The notes under the pieces are model-generated. The model was not told the DNA's origin, did not search any database, and saw nothing but the letters and a program-made list of their open reading frames with translations. The translations under genes and the position numbers were made by a program. This document shows positions 1 through 8,355 of a stretch of 64,000 nt of DNA, in pieces (the stretch's first letter is position 1; each line of letters begins with the position of its first letter). This stretch comes from Miltoncostaea oceani (GTDB lineage Bacteria; Actinomycetota; Thermoleophilia; Miltoncostaeales; Miltoncostaeaceae). The DNA lies in the NCBI RefSeq assembly GCF_018141545.1, contig NZ_CP064356.1, positions 930,001 to 994,000 of the forward strand. Reading direction: 5' to 3'.

Positions 1-1556
1 TCGCCGAGGACCAGGCCCCCGCCAACCTGAACGTGCTGCTCGCCGACGGGGTCTCCGTCACGGGCCAGCGCATCGCGACCAACGTGCTGCAGAACCTGCT
101 GACCGTCGACGAGACCGGCGCCTACGTGCCGCAGCTCGCCGAGAGCGTCCCGTCGGGGGACGACCTCGTCGAGGGCCCGCTGCGGGTCACCTTCCGCATC
201 CGCTCCGAGGCGCGGTGGTCCGACGGGCGGCCCGTGACGGCCGCCGACGTGGCGTTCACCTGGCGGACGATGACCGACCCGGACAACGAGGTCGCGAGCC
301 GCACCGGCTGGGACCGCATCACCGCGGTCACCCCGGGGCGGACGGCCACGGGCGCCGCGTGCGCGCCGGCGACGTGCGTGACGGTCGCCTTCGACGGCGA
401 CTACGCCCCCTGGCGCGAGGTCTTCAGCGTCTCCGGCGCGAACTACGTCCTCCCCGAGCACGTCCTGCGGGGGAGGGACTTCGACACGGCCTGGAGCGAC
501 GGGGGCATCGTCGGGTCGGGGCCGTTCACCCTCGAGAGCTACCGCCCGCGGGTGCGGGCCGTGCTCGCCGCCGACCCGGACTGGTGGGGCGCCGACGACA
601 CCGGCGGCGGGCCGTTCCTCGACCGGATTGTCGTCGACTTCCTCGACTCGTCCGGCGCCGCGCTCACCGCGCTGCGCCAGGGGGAGGCCCAGCTCGCCAG
701 CCCGCCGCCCGACCCCGCCCTGATCCGGCGCGCCCGCGGCGTCGACGGCGTCGAGGTCCAGGCGGTCCCCTCGTCCTTCTTCGAGTACATCATCCTCAAC
801 ACCGCGCAGCCGCCGCTCGACGACCCCCTCGTGCGCCGCGCGCTCGCCCACGCGATCGACCGCCAGCAGATCGTGGACGTCCTCCTCGAGGACTCGGCGC
901 CGGTGCTGCAGAGCATCCTCCGGCCGTTCCAGCTCGGCTTCACGCCGGCGTTCGCGCGCTACGACCACGACCCCGCCGCCGCGGCCGCCCTGCTCGAGCA
1001 GGCGGGCTGGGAGCGCGGGGACGACGGCATCTTCGCCAAGGACGGCCGCCCCCTCGAGATCCCCCTCGTCACCACCTCGGAGGGCGAGCTGCGGACGTCG
1101 ACCGCCCGGCTGATCGCCGAGCAGGCGGCCGCGGCCGGCATCCGCGTGCGGCCGCAGCCCCTGTCGTCGGACCGCGTGTTCGGCCAGGTCCTCGGCTCCG
1201 ACGACTTCTCCGCCGTCATGATCGCGAGCGGCGGCCCGGTCGACCCGAGCGTCACCGGCCAGCTCGCGTCGGATCAGATCCCCTCGGAGGAGAACGGCTT
1301 CGCCGGCCAGAACGTGTACCGGTGGAGCGATCCCGAGGCCGACCGGCTCATGCGCCTCTCGGACCGCCAGGTCGACGACGCCGCCCGCGCCGCGAGCCTG
1401 GAGCGCGTGCAGGAGATCGTCGCCGAGGGGGTCCCCCTGATCCCGCTCTACCAGCAGCCCAACACCGTCGCCTACGCGTCGGGGCTGAGGGGGGTGCGCC
1501 AGAACCCCAGCCAGGCGGAGGTCTTCTGGAACAGCGGGGAGTGGTCGCTGGGCTGA
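1..1556 (+). CDS. Oligopeptide/dipeptide ABC transporter substrate-binding protein (SBP_bac_5), 5' truncated by window edge
   Basis: Captures peptides or related solutes outside the cell and hands them to the permeases encoded next. The reading frame is open from base 3, so the true start and the lipoprotein signal peptide lie to the left of the window. About 517 residues are visible, close to a whole mature SBP_bac_5 protein. The frame opens with the usual mature beginning (NLNVLLADG, then a Q-N-L-L-T-V element) and ends with the conserved block around IPLYQQPNTVAY. The next gene follows after 16 bases on the same strand, giving the order SBP-permease-permease-ATPase typical of Dpp/Opp/App systems. 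The substrate cannot be told from sequence; dipeptide, oligopeptide or glycoside import are all possible. Confidence 0.93.
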   Translation, partial: AEDQAPANLNVLLADGVSVTGQRIATNVLQNLLTVDETGAYVPQLAESVPSGDDLVEGPLRVTFRIRSEARWSDGRPVTAADVAFTWRTMTDPDNEVASRTGWDRITAVTPGRTATGAACAPATCVTVAFDGDYAPWREVFSVSGANYVLPEHVLRGRDFDTAWSDGGIVGSGPFTLESYRPRVRAVLAADPDWWGADDTGGGPFLDRIVVDFLDSSGAALTALRQGEAQLASPPPDPALIRRARGVDGVEVQAVPSSFFEYIILNTAQPPLDDPLVRRALAHAIDRQQIVDVLLEDSAPVLQSILRPFQLGFTPAFARYDHDPAAAAALLEQAGWERGDDGIFAKDGRPLEIPLVTTSEGELRTSTARLIAEQAAAAGIRVRPQPLSSDRVFGQVLGSDDFSAVMIASGGPVDPSVTGQLASDQIPSEENGFAGQNVYRWSDPEADRLMRLSDRQVDDAARAASLERVQEIVAEGVPLIPLYQQPNTVAYASGLRGVRQNPSQAEVFWNSGEWSLG

Positions 1557-1572
1557 GCGCGGGGCCGCGGCC

Positions 1573-2721
1573 GTGAGGACCGTGGCCGCGGTGGCCGGGC
1601 GCCGCCTGCTGACGGCGATCCCCCTGCTCGGGGTCGTCAGCGTCGTCACCTACCTGCTGCTGTCCCGGGCGGCCGACCCGGTCGCACGCCTCCGGAGCAT
1701 CCCGACCGTCCGGGAGGAGGACCTCCGCCGGCTGATCGAGCAGCAGGGGCTCGACGAGCCGTGGTACGTCGGGTACTGGCGCTGGCTGAGCGGGTTCGTG
1801 CAGGGCGACTGGGGCGTCAGCGCGACCAACTCCGGGGTCAACGCGATCGAGCCGGTCCGCGACGCGCTGCCGGCGACGCTCGAGCTGATGCTGCTCGCGC
1901 TCGTCGTCTCCGCCGTCCTCGGCGTCGCCCTCGGGGTGGTGTCGGCGACGCGCGCCGGCCGGCCCGCGGACCACGTGCTGAGCGGCCTCGCCTACGTCGG
2001 CTTCGCCACCCCGACGTTCGTCGCGGGCGTGCTGCTGCAGCTCGGCGCGGTGTGGATGCGCGACCACGGGTGGGCCGTCATCCCCTTCGCCGCCGGGACC
2101 GTGGTGGCCCTCGCCGCGCTCGCGCGGGTCCGCCGCGGCGGGACCGCGTCCCGCGTCGCCCTCGCCGGCGGCGTGGCCCTCGCGGTGGTGTCGGTGCTGC
2201 TCTGGGACCGCCTCGGCGGCGACGGCACCACGGTGCTCCACACGTCGCAGCGGTTCTCGTTCGAGAACGAGGGCGACGTCCTCTCGCTCGACCACCTGCA
2301 GCACCTGGTGCTGCCGGTCCTGACGCTGGCGCTGGTCAACGTCGCGGTGTGGAGCCGCTTCCAGCGGGCGGCGCTGCTGGCCGAGCTCGACTCGGACCAC
2401 GTCGCCGCGGCCCGGGCCCGCGGCCTCTCCGAGCGACGCGTCGTGCTCGGGCACGCGCTGCGCAACTCCCTGACGCCGATGGCCACCCTCGTCGCCCTCG
2501 ACCTTGGGGCGGTCCTCAGCGGGGCCGTGGTGACGGAGTCGGTGTTCTCCTGGCCGGGGATGGGGCTGCTGCTGCGCGACTCTGCCGAGGCGCGCGACAT
2601 CAACGTGGCGATGGCGATCGTGATGATCGGCGCCGTCGTGATGGTGGTCGCGACCCTGCTGGCCGACCTGCTGCAGGCCGCCCTCGACCCGCGGGTCACG
2701 CTCGGACGGGGACGCCGGTGA
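1573..2721 (+). CDS. Peptide ABC transporter permease, DppB/OppB type
   Basis: Inner-membrane channel subunit. The GTG start gives 382 residues: an N-terminal transmembrane helix, the family's periplasmic segment, then the permease core with the cytoplasmic EAA loop (AARARGLSERRV followed by GHALRNSL) that docks onto the ATPase. It is longer than the roughly 310-340 residues usual for DppB. The extra length is an insertion at about residues 165-235 that carries an additional hydrophobic stretch and a polar loop. The stop overlaps the GTG start of the next permease in a GTGA, which indicates translational coupling. Confidence 0.94.
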   Translation: MRTVAAVAGRRLLTAIPLLGVVSVVTYLLLSRAADPVARLRSIPTVREEDLRRLIEQQGLDEPWYVGYWRWLSGFVQGDWGVSATNSGVNAIEPVRDALPATLELMLLALVVSAVLGVALGVVSATRAGRPADHVLSGLAYVGFATPTFVAGVLLQLGAVWMRDHGWAVIPFAAGTVVALAALARVRRGGTASRVALAGGVALAVVSVLLWDRLGGDGTTVLHTSQRFSFENEGDVLSLDHLQHLVLPVLTLALVNVAVWSRFQRAALLAELDSDHVAAARARGLSERRVVLGHALRNSLTPMATLVALDLGAVLSGAVVTESVFSWPGMGLLLRDSAEARDINVAMAIVMIGAVVMVVATLLADLLQAALDPRVTLGRGRR

Positions 2722-3578
2722 CCCGCCTCCGGGGGATCGCGGCCCGCCTCGGCCCGGCCGGGGTCGCGGGGCTGGTCGTGCTCGCCCTCGTCGCCCTGGC
2801 GTGCGTGATCGGCCCGGTCGTGTCGCCCTACGGCCCCGGGGAGATCGACCTCGGGGCGCGCAACCAGGGGCCGAGCGCCGCGCACCCGTTCGGCACGGCC
2901 GACCTCGGTCAGGACGTCCTCACCCGCGTGCTGGTCGCCGGCCGGGTGTCGCTCGTCATCGGCCTCGCGACGGCGGCGGTCGCGACGCTCGTGGGGGCGG
3001 GCCTCGGCCTGACGGCGGGGTGGTTCCGGGGGCCGGTCGACGCCGCCCTCTCGCGGATCACCGACATGTTCCTGATCGTCCCCGCGTTCGTCGTGCTCAT
3101 CGTGCTCAGCCTCACGTTCGAGAGCGTCGGCGTGCCGCAGGTGGTCCTGATCCTGTCGTTGCTGTCCTGGCCCCCGCTCTTCCGGCTCGCGCGGGCATCG
3201 GCCCTGCGGACCGCCGAGCTGCCGTACGTCGCGGCGGCCCGGGTCGCCGGGGCGGGTGGCGCGCGCATCGTCGGCCGCCACCTGCTGCCGGCCGCCACGC
3301 CCGAGATCGCGGCGTTCGCGGCCCTCGCCGTGGGGACGGCGATCCTCTCCGAGAGCGCCCTGTCGTTCCTGTCGCTCGGGCTCGACCCGGAGAAGACGCT
3401 CTCGTGGGGCGGGTTGATGATCGGCGCGCCCGACACGATCGAGGAACGCCCGTGGCTGACGGTGTTCCCCGGCCTGATGATCATCGTGACGGTGATCGCG
3501 GTCGGCCTCGTCGGCGACGCGGTGCGCCGCGCCGGCGAGCCGCGCGCCCGCGTCGTGCGGGGGGTGCGGCCGTGGTGA
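2718..3578 (+). CDS. Peptide ABC transporter permease, DppC/OppC type
   Basis: Second membrane subunit of the importer, 286 residues from the GTG at 2718. That start is chosen because it forms a GTGA overlap with the preceding stop and places one transmembrane helix before the conserved HPFGTADLGQDVLTRV block of OppC proteins. The EAA loop reads AAARVAGAGGARIVGRHLLP, and about six transmembrane segments are visible. A longer open frame running upstream from 1761 overlaps the previous permease gene in another phase, is arginine-rich, and is not real. Confidence 0.95.
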   Translation: MTRLRGIAARLGPAGVAGLVVLALVALACVIGPVVSPYGPGEIDLGARNQGPSAAHPFGTADLGQDVLTRVLVAGRVSLVIGLATAAVATLVGAGLGLTAGWFRGPVDAALSRITDMFLIVPAFVVLIVLSLTFESVGVPQVVLILSLLSWPPLFRLARASALRTAELPYVAAARVAGAGGARIVGRHLLPAATPEIAAFAALAVGTAILSESALSFLSLGLDPEKTLSWGGLMIGAPDTIEERPWLTVFPGLMIIVTVIAVGLVGDAVRRAGEPRARVVRGVRPW

Positions 3579-5155
3579 GCCCGCCGGCCCTCGCGGCCCG
3601 CGGCCTGCGGGTCGAGGGACCCGGCGGGGAGGCCCTGATCGACGGCGTCGACCTGGAGCTGCGCGCGGGCGAGGTGCTCGCCCTCGTCGGGCCGAGCGGC
3701 GCGGGCAAGAGCCTCACCGCCCTCTCCCTGATCGCGCTCGTCCCCCCGCCGGCGCACGCGGCGGGTGGGGTCGTCGAGGTCGGCGGGACCCCCCTCCCGA
3801 CGACCGCCGCGGGGCTCCGGGAGGTCCGCGGCGGGCGGATCGGGTTCGTCCCCCAGGACCCGGCGGCGGCGCTCGACCCGGTCCGCCGCGTCGTCGACCA
3901 GCTCGCCGAGACGCTCCGCGCCCACGCGCCCCTGTCCCGGCGGGAGGCGGAGGCCCGGGCGCGCGCGCTGCTCGCGGAGATGGGGGTCGACCGCGACGAC
4001 CACCCGCACCGGCTGTCGGGGGGGCAACGCCAGCGGGCGCTGATCGCGATGGCCCTCGGGCCGGGGCCGGGGGTGCTGATCGCCGACGAACCGACCGCCT
4101 CCCTGGACGCCCCCGTCCGGCTCGGGGTGCTCGACCTGATCGACCGCCGCCGCCGCGACGACGACCTCGCGGTGCTGCTGGTGTCGCACGACCTGGCCGC
4201 CGTCGCGCGGATCGCCGACCGGATCGCCGTGATGGAGGGCGGCCGGATCGTGGAGACCGGCACCACCGCGGAGGTCCTCCGGGCCCCGGGCCCCCGGGCG
4301 CGGGCCCTGCGGGGGGTGGGGCACCGGGCCGCCCCGCGCCCGCCGGCGCCCGGCGCGGATCCGGTCGTCGCCGCCCGCGGGGTCGCGCGGACGTTCGCGG
4401 GGCGGCGGGGGGCGGTCCGGGCGCTCGACGGGGTCGATCTGGTGGTGGGGGAGGGGGAGATCGTCGGCCTGGTCGGCGCCTCGGGCAGCGGCAAGACGAC
4501 GCTGGCGCGGCTGCTGGTGCGGCTCGACGCCCCGACGGAGGGCGCCGTGGAGGTCGGGGGCGTCGACCTCGGGACGGCGGGGGGCGACGCGCTGCGCAGG
4601 GCGCGCCGCACGGTCCAGATGGTGTTCCAGGACCCCTACCTCAGCCTCGACCCGAGGCTGAGTGTCGGCACTACGATCGCCGAGCCCATGGCGATCCACG
4701 GCCTCGGGGGCGCCACCCGTGCGGCGCGCCGCGCCCACCGCCGCGAACGCGTCGCGACGCTCCTCGCGGACGTGGGGCTCGACCCCGGCATCGCCGTCCG
4801 GCGGCCCGCGGAGCTCTCGGGGGGCCAGCGGCAGCGGGTCGCGCTCGCCCGTGCGCTGGCGCTGGAGCCCCGGGCGCTCGTCCTCGACGAGCCCGTGTCG
4901 GCCCTCGACGCCGCCACCGGCGCCCGCATGATCGCCCTGCTCGGCGACCTGCGCGACGCGCGGGGGCTCGCCTACCTGCTCATCTCACACGACCTCGCGA
5001 CGGTGGCCGCCGTGGCGGACCGGGTCGCGGTGATGCACGAGGGGCGGATCGTGGAGGAGGGGCCGCCCGCGGACCTGCTGGCCGCCCCCGTCCACCCCGC
5101 GACGCGCGCCCTGGCCGGGGCGGCTCAGGCGCTCTCGCTCGCGCCGTGGGCCTGA
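3575..5155 (+). CDS. Fused double ATP-binding subunit of peptide ABC transporter (DppD-DppF fusion)
   Basis: Supplies the energy for import. The 526 residues contain two complete ABC ATPase modules. Module 1 (about 1-245) has Walker A GPSGAGKS, signature LSGGQRQ and Walker B IADEPTASLD. Module 2 (about 265-520) has GASGSGKT, LSGGQRQ and VLDEPVSALD. In most bacteria these are two genes, DppD and DppF; here one polypeptide could form the intramolecular ATPase dimer. The GTG at 3575 makes a GTGA overlap with the previous stop; a second GTG three bases earlier is also possible. The 3' end overlaps a convergent small gene by 31 bases. Confidence 0.94.
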   Translation: MSPPALAARGLRVEGPGGEALIDGVDLELRAGEVLALVGPSGAGKSLTALSLIALVPPPAHAAGGVVEVGGTPLPTTAAGLREVRGGRIGFVPQDPAAALDPVRRVVDQLAETLRAHAPLSRREAEARARALLAEMGVDRDDHPHRLSGGQRQRALIAMALGPGPGVLIADEPTASLDAPVRLGVLDLIDRRRRDDDLAVLLVSHDLAAVARIADRIAVMEGGRIVETGTTAEVLRAPGPRARALRGVGHRAAPRPPAPGADPVVAARGVARTFAGRRGAVRALDGVDLVVGEGEIVGLVGASGSGKTTLARLLVRLDAPTEGAVEVGGVDLGTAGGDALRRARRTVQMVFQDPYLSLDPRLSVGTTIAEPMAIHGLGGATRAARRAHRRERVATLLADVGLDPGIAVRRPAELSGGQRQRVALARALALEPRALVLDEPVSALDAATGARMIALLGDLRDARGLAYLLISHDLATVAAVADRVAVMHEGRIVEEGPPADLLAAPVHPATRALAGAAQALSLAPWA

Positions 5156-5292
5156 CCGGGCTCGACGACCCACGCATACGCCTCGGCGAGTCGCAGGAGG
5201 GTCGTCGCGTTCGGGGCCAGGGAGACCTGGGCGCGGATGGCCTCCAGCAGGACCTCGCGGCACTGCCCGGCCGCGTCGGTGGTGTCGCTCAT
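5125..5292 (-). CDS. Small hypothetical helical protein (55 aa)
   Basis: An ATG at 5292 preceded by a GAGGACGAG purine stretch starts a 55-residue frame that begins MSDTTDAAGQCREVLLEAIR and contains TTLLRLAEAYAWV. The composition is that of a short amphipathic helical protein rather than the arginine-rich translation produced by wrong frames in this DNA. It is convergent with the importer ATPase and overlaps its last 31 bases. I recognise no domain. Similar short helical ORFs ending in a LAEAYAW-like helix are common in actinobacteria, but no function is assigned. Confidence 0.55.
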   Translation of the reverse strand: MSDTTDAAGQCREVLLEAIRAQVSLAPNATTLLRLAEAYAWVVEPGQAHGASESA

Positions 5293-5437
5293 CGCCTCGT
5301 CCTCGCTCGATCGGGATGCGGGAGGGCGCAGTCTAGGCGCGCCGGGTCGGGACCTCGCGCCCCCGCAACGGGGTCAGGTGCCCTTTTGCGCGTCCGGCCC
5401 TTCCCGTCGGCCGTGGCGATGGGTAGGGTTCCCGCCG

Positions 5438-5569
5438 ATGAACGTCGCCGCGAAATGGGTCGGGAGCGCGATCTTCGTCCTGGCGCTCGCCGTCGGGATC
5501 TACCTCGGCGCCGTCTTCCAGGTGTACCTCCTGGCCTGGGTCGTCGAGATCATCGGCCGCATCTTCTAG
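5438..5569 (+). CDS. Single-pass small membrane protein (43 aa)
   Basis: ATG at 5438. The 43 residues form one hydrophobic helix (AIFVLALAVGIYLGAVF and following) with a charged N-terminus MNVAAKW, so this is a probable one- or two-pass membrane peptide. A TAGGGT -10-like box ends eight bases before the ATG (5424-5429) and no Shine-Dalgarno sequence is present, as in the leaderless genes elsewhere in the window. The function is unknown. Confidence 0.5.
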   Translation: MNVAAKWVGSAIFVLALAVGIYLGAVFQVYLLAWVVEIIGRIF

Positions 5570-5752
5570 ACGGCGGCGCCCGGCCGGCGGACGCCGGTCG
5601 TGGCGGGAGGGACCGCGTCGGGGACCTGCGCCCGGCGAGCGCAGCGCCCGTGGCGGTGTCCCCGCGGGCCCGCGGTGGCAGGATCCGCGCCCCCGGGCGG
5701 GAAGTGTCCCATCCCGCTCACGCCCCGGCGCGCCCGGGCCGATAGGAGGGAC

Positions 5753-5818
5753 ATGAGACACGCGCTGAACTACCTCGCCGGTGTGCTCGTCCTCTGGCAG
5801 CGCTCCTGCTGGCGCTGA
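5753..5818 (+). CDS. Possible 21-residue peptide with strong ribosome binding site
   Basis: A perfect AGGAGG (5744-5749) stands three bases before an ATG. The frame encodes 21 residues and ends in LWQRSCWR. It is flanked by the small membrane-protein gene upstream and the convergent dipeptidase gene downstream, so it cannot be an attenuator leader for the latter. The middle is hydrophobic and the end is basic with a Cys between Arg/Ser and Trp. It may be a small membrane peptide, a RiPP-like precursor or chance. Only the ribosome binding site supports it. Confidence 0.3.
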   Translation: MRHALNYLAGVLVLWQRSCWR

Positions 5819-5880
5819 GCGCCATGTGACGACCGGGGCCCCGTGGCCCCCTCCCCGGCCGGCCGGGTCGTCCCCCCGGC

Positions 5881-6942
5881 TCAGCCGCCCCAGCAGGCCG
5901 CGAGCACGCGCCGCCAGTTGCCCCACGCGACGGCGGCCACCTCGGTGGCGTCGAAGCCCCCGTCCCGCAGGGCGTCCAGCAGGCGTGGCAGGGCGGCGGC
6001 GTCCAGGCCGGCGGGCATCGTGGCGCCGTCGAAGTCGGAGCCGAGGACCACGTGGGCCACGCCGATGCGGTCGGCGACGTGACGCGCGTGGGCGACGACC
6101 CACGCGAGGGGCGTGTCCGGGTCGGCCCGTCCGTCGGCGCGCAGGAGCTCCACCGCGAAGGGGATGCCGACGATGCCGCCGGAGCCGCCGATCAGGTCGA
6201 GCTGCGCGTCGGTGAGGTTCCGCGACGTGGGGGCGAGGGCGTGCGCCCCGGAGTGCGAGGCGACCAGCGGCGCGCGGTCGAGCCCGGCGACGTCGCGCAC
6301 CCCCGCGGCGTTCAGGTGGCTGACGTCGACGGCGATGCCGAGGTCGGCGCACCGCGACACGAGGCGCCGGCCCGCGTCGGTAAGCCCCGGTCCGGTGTCC
6401 GGCGAGCGGGGGTGCGCGAACGGGACCCCGTGGCCGAACGCGGTCGGGCGGCTCCACACCGGCCCGAGGGAGCGGAGCCCCGCGGCGTGCCAGAGGTCGA
6501 GCGCCTCGAGCCCCGGGTCGATCGCCTCCGCCCCCTCAAGGTGCATCACGGCGGCCATCGGCCCGCCGCCGCGGGCGGCGTCGAGGTCGGCGGCCGACCG
6601 GGCGACCCGCACGTGGCCGTCGCGCTCCCACCGCAGCAGGCGCCCGGCGGCGGCGGTCGCGTACGGGGCGGCGACCGACGCGCCGACCGCGTCGGCGAGG
6701 GGGACCTCCCACCCGCCGTCCCCGTGGGTCACCAGCTCCGCCGCGCCGCCCGGGGACGGCGTGAAGATGGCGAAGACGCCGCCGGCGAGGCCGCCGGCGC
6801 GGGCCCGCGGCAGGTCGAGGTCGCCAGCCGCGCGGCCCACGGCGAACCGGTCGGCGTCGTCGCGGGTCAGCGTGTCGTTGTGCCCGTCGAAGACGACGAC
6901 GCCCCCGCTCCGCATGTGCGGGACGGGGGCGTCGGGATCCAT
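5881..6942 (-). CDS. Membrane/renal-type dipeptidase (peptidase family M19)
   Basis: Zinc dipeptidase that hydrolyses dipeptides, 353 residues from the ATG at 6942. The metal-binding landmarks of M19 are visible in order: DGHND near residue 20, the bridging glutamate in HLEGAEAI, DVSHL, SHSGAHAL, and the GSDFDG element near the C-terminus. An in-frame start 33 bases further upstream would place the first codons inside the tRNA-Leu gene and is rejected. With the peptide importer at the left of the window it fits peptide scavenging, but the two are separate units on opposite strands. Confidence 0.92.
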   Translation of the reverse strand: MDPDAPVPHMRSGGVVVFDGHNDTLTRDDADRFAVGRAAGDLDLPRARAGGLAGGVFAIFTPSPGGAAELVTHGDGGWEVPLADAVGASVAAPYATAAAGRLLRWERDGHVRVARSAADLDAARGGGPMAAVMHLEGAEAIDPGLEALDLWHAAGLRSLGPVWSRPTAFGHGVPFAHPRSPDTGPGLTDAGRRLVSRCADLGIAVDVSHLNAAGVRDVAGLDRAPLVASHSGAHALAPTSRNLTDAQLDLIGGSGGIVGIPFAVELLRADGRADPDTPLAWVVAHARHVADRIGVAHVVLGSDFDGATMPAGLDAAALPRLLDALRDGGFDATEVAAVAWGNWRRVLAACWGG

Positions 6943-6948
6943 CTGAGG

Positions 6949-7035
<87 letters not shown>

Positions 7036-7049
7036 CGAGGGCCGCGGGA

Positions 7050-7055
7050 GTATAG
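7050..7055 (-). promoter_or_regulatory. -10 box of the tRNA-Leu promoter
   Basis: The minus strand reads TATACT here, close to the TATAAT consensus and conspicuous in GC-rich surroundings. It ends 14 bases before the first base of the tRNA. The -35 region is not obvious. Confidence 0.7.
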
Positions 7056-7094
7056 CGGGGCGCGGGGCGGCCCAGGCACGCCACCCGTCGCGGG

Positions 7095-7139
7095 TTCACG
7101 TGGGGCCGAACCTCTGGTAGCGTCACGGAACACCTGTTC
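7095..7139 (+). promoter_or_regulatory. lexA promoter with SOS box
   Basis: TTCACG (7095-7100), a 17-base spacer and TAGCGT (7118-7123) form a sigma-70-type promoter. GAAC-ACCT-GTTC (7128-7139) is a perfect match to the Gram-positive SOS box half-sites GAAC and GTTC with a four-base spacer. It lies over the expected transcription start, so LexA should repress its own gene. Confidence 0.88.
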
Positions 7140-7163
7140 GCATCCCGGAGGGGGAACCCCGGC

Positions 7164-7772
7164 ATGGACGAGTTGACCGAACGCCAGAGCGCGATCCTGA
7201 GCTTCATCTCGCGCCACTGCCGGGACACGGGCTACCCGCCCACCGTCCGCGAGATCGGCCTGGGCGTGGGGCTCGCGTCGCCGTCCACGGTCCACGCGCA
7301 CCTGGCGAAGCTGGAGTCGGGCGGGCACATCCGCCGCGACCCGACGAAGCCGCGCGCGATGTTCGTCTGCCAGGACGCCGTCGAGGCGCCCGCGCCCGTC
7401 GCGGCCGCCCCGCACCCGACGGCCCTCCCGCTCGTCGGCTCGGTCGCCGCCGGCGTCCCGCGCCTCGCGGAGGAGGACGTCGAGGACTGGGTCACCACCC
7501 CGTTCGAGGGCGACTTCATGCTGCGGGTCACCGGCGAGTCGATGATGAACGCCGGCATCCTCGACGGCGACCTCGTCGTCGTCCGCCGTGCGGACACCGC
7601 CCGCGACGGCGAGATCGTGGTCGGCATGATCGGCGAGGAGGCCACCGTCAAGCGGCTCCGCCGCATCGACGGCCGCGTCCACCTGATGCCGGAGAACGAC
7701 GCGTTCGAGCCGATCGTCCCCGACGAGCTGACGCTCGCCGGCGTCGTCGTCGGGGTCCTCCGCAAGCTCTAG
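7164..7772 (+). CDS. lexA: LexA repressor
   Basis: SOS-response repressor and self-cleaving protease, 202 residues. The N-terminal winged helix-turn-helix (1-65) contains the family sequence YPPTVREIG and the recognition region LASPSTVHAHL. The C-terminal S24 peptidase domain has the cleavage site Ala96-Gly97 (SVAAG), catalytic Ser126 (GESM) and catalytic Lys163 (TVKRL). A GGAGGGGG ribosome binding site lies nine bases before the ATG. The SOS box upstream shows autoregulation. Its TAG stop shares the four bases CTAG with the stop of the convergent gene. Confidence 0.98.
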   Translation: MDELTERQSAILSFISRHCRDTGYPPTVREIGLGVGLASPSTVHAHLAKLESGGHIRRDPTKPRAMFVCQDAVEAPAPVAAAPHPTALPLVGSVAAGVPRLAEEDVEDWVTTPFEGDFMLRVTGESMMNAGILDGDLVVVRRADTARDGEIVVGMIGEEATVKRLRRIDGRVHLMPENDAFEPIVPDELTLAGVVVGVLRKL

Positions 7773-8326
7773 CCGGAGGGCGGGTCGAGGGCCGGCAGGC
7801 CGTCGATGCTCCGCGCGTTGCGGGTGCGCCGGTAGGCGGCGAGGCCGTCCGGTCCCTTCCGCGCCGCCCACCGCTCGAGCTGCGTCCGCTCGGCGACGAG
7901 GTCCATGCGCGGGACGGCGTAGCCGCAGGAGTCGGCGATCCGCGCGACCGCGACGCGGATGACCGACCGGACCCCGGGCCGGGTGGTGAACCTCCCGGCG
8001 AGGTCGTCGAAGTCGTCGTCCCCCGGCATGACGACCACCCCCGTCCCGTGGAGGCGGATGATGCGGGGCGGGCCGGTGAAGGCGCAGAACATGAGGCACA
8101 CCCGCCCGTTCTCGCGGAGGTGGGCGATCGTCTCGGCGCCGCTGCCGGTGAGGTCGAGGTAGGCCACCTCGCGGGGACCCAGGACGGCGAACGACCCGGC
8201 GAGCCCCTTCGGCGAGACGTTGACGTGGCCGTCGTGCCCCGCGGGGGCGGTGCCGACGAAGAACACCGGCTGCGCGGCGAGGAACCCGGCGAGGCGGTCG
8301 TCGATCTCCTCGTGGACGGCGCCCAT
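7769..8326 (-). CDS. Pyridoxamine 5'-phosphate oxidase-family protein
   Basis: 185 residues starting MGAVHEEIDDRLAGFLA. The split-barrel flavin-binding fold is suggested by VFFVGTA, VNVSPKG and the segment NGRVCLMFCAF followed by PRIIRLHG, all typical of this broad family. Members bind FMN or F420 and reduce small molecules; the substrate cannot be predicted. No Shine-Dalgarno is visible. A TACCCT box ends eight bases before the ATG, suggesting a leaderless mRNA. Confidence 0.85.
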   Translation of the reverse strand: MGAVHEEIDDRLAGFLAAQPVFFVGTAPAGHDGHVNVSPKGLAGSFAVLGPREVAYLDLTGSGAETIAHLRENGRVCLMFCAFTGPPRIIRLHGTGVVVMPGDDDFDDLAGRFTTRPGVRSVIRVAVARIADSCGYAVPRMDLVAERTQLERWAARKGPDGLAAYRRTRNARSIDGLPALDPPSG

Positions 8327-8355
8327 GACGGGTGAGGGTACCGCGGTCCCCGCGG

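Noticed and set aside
1761-2717. Upstream extension fusing the DppC permease to a 320-residue Arg-rich region
   Set aside because: It overlaps the DppB gene in another phase and has no protein-like features.
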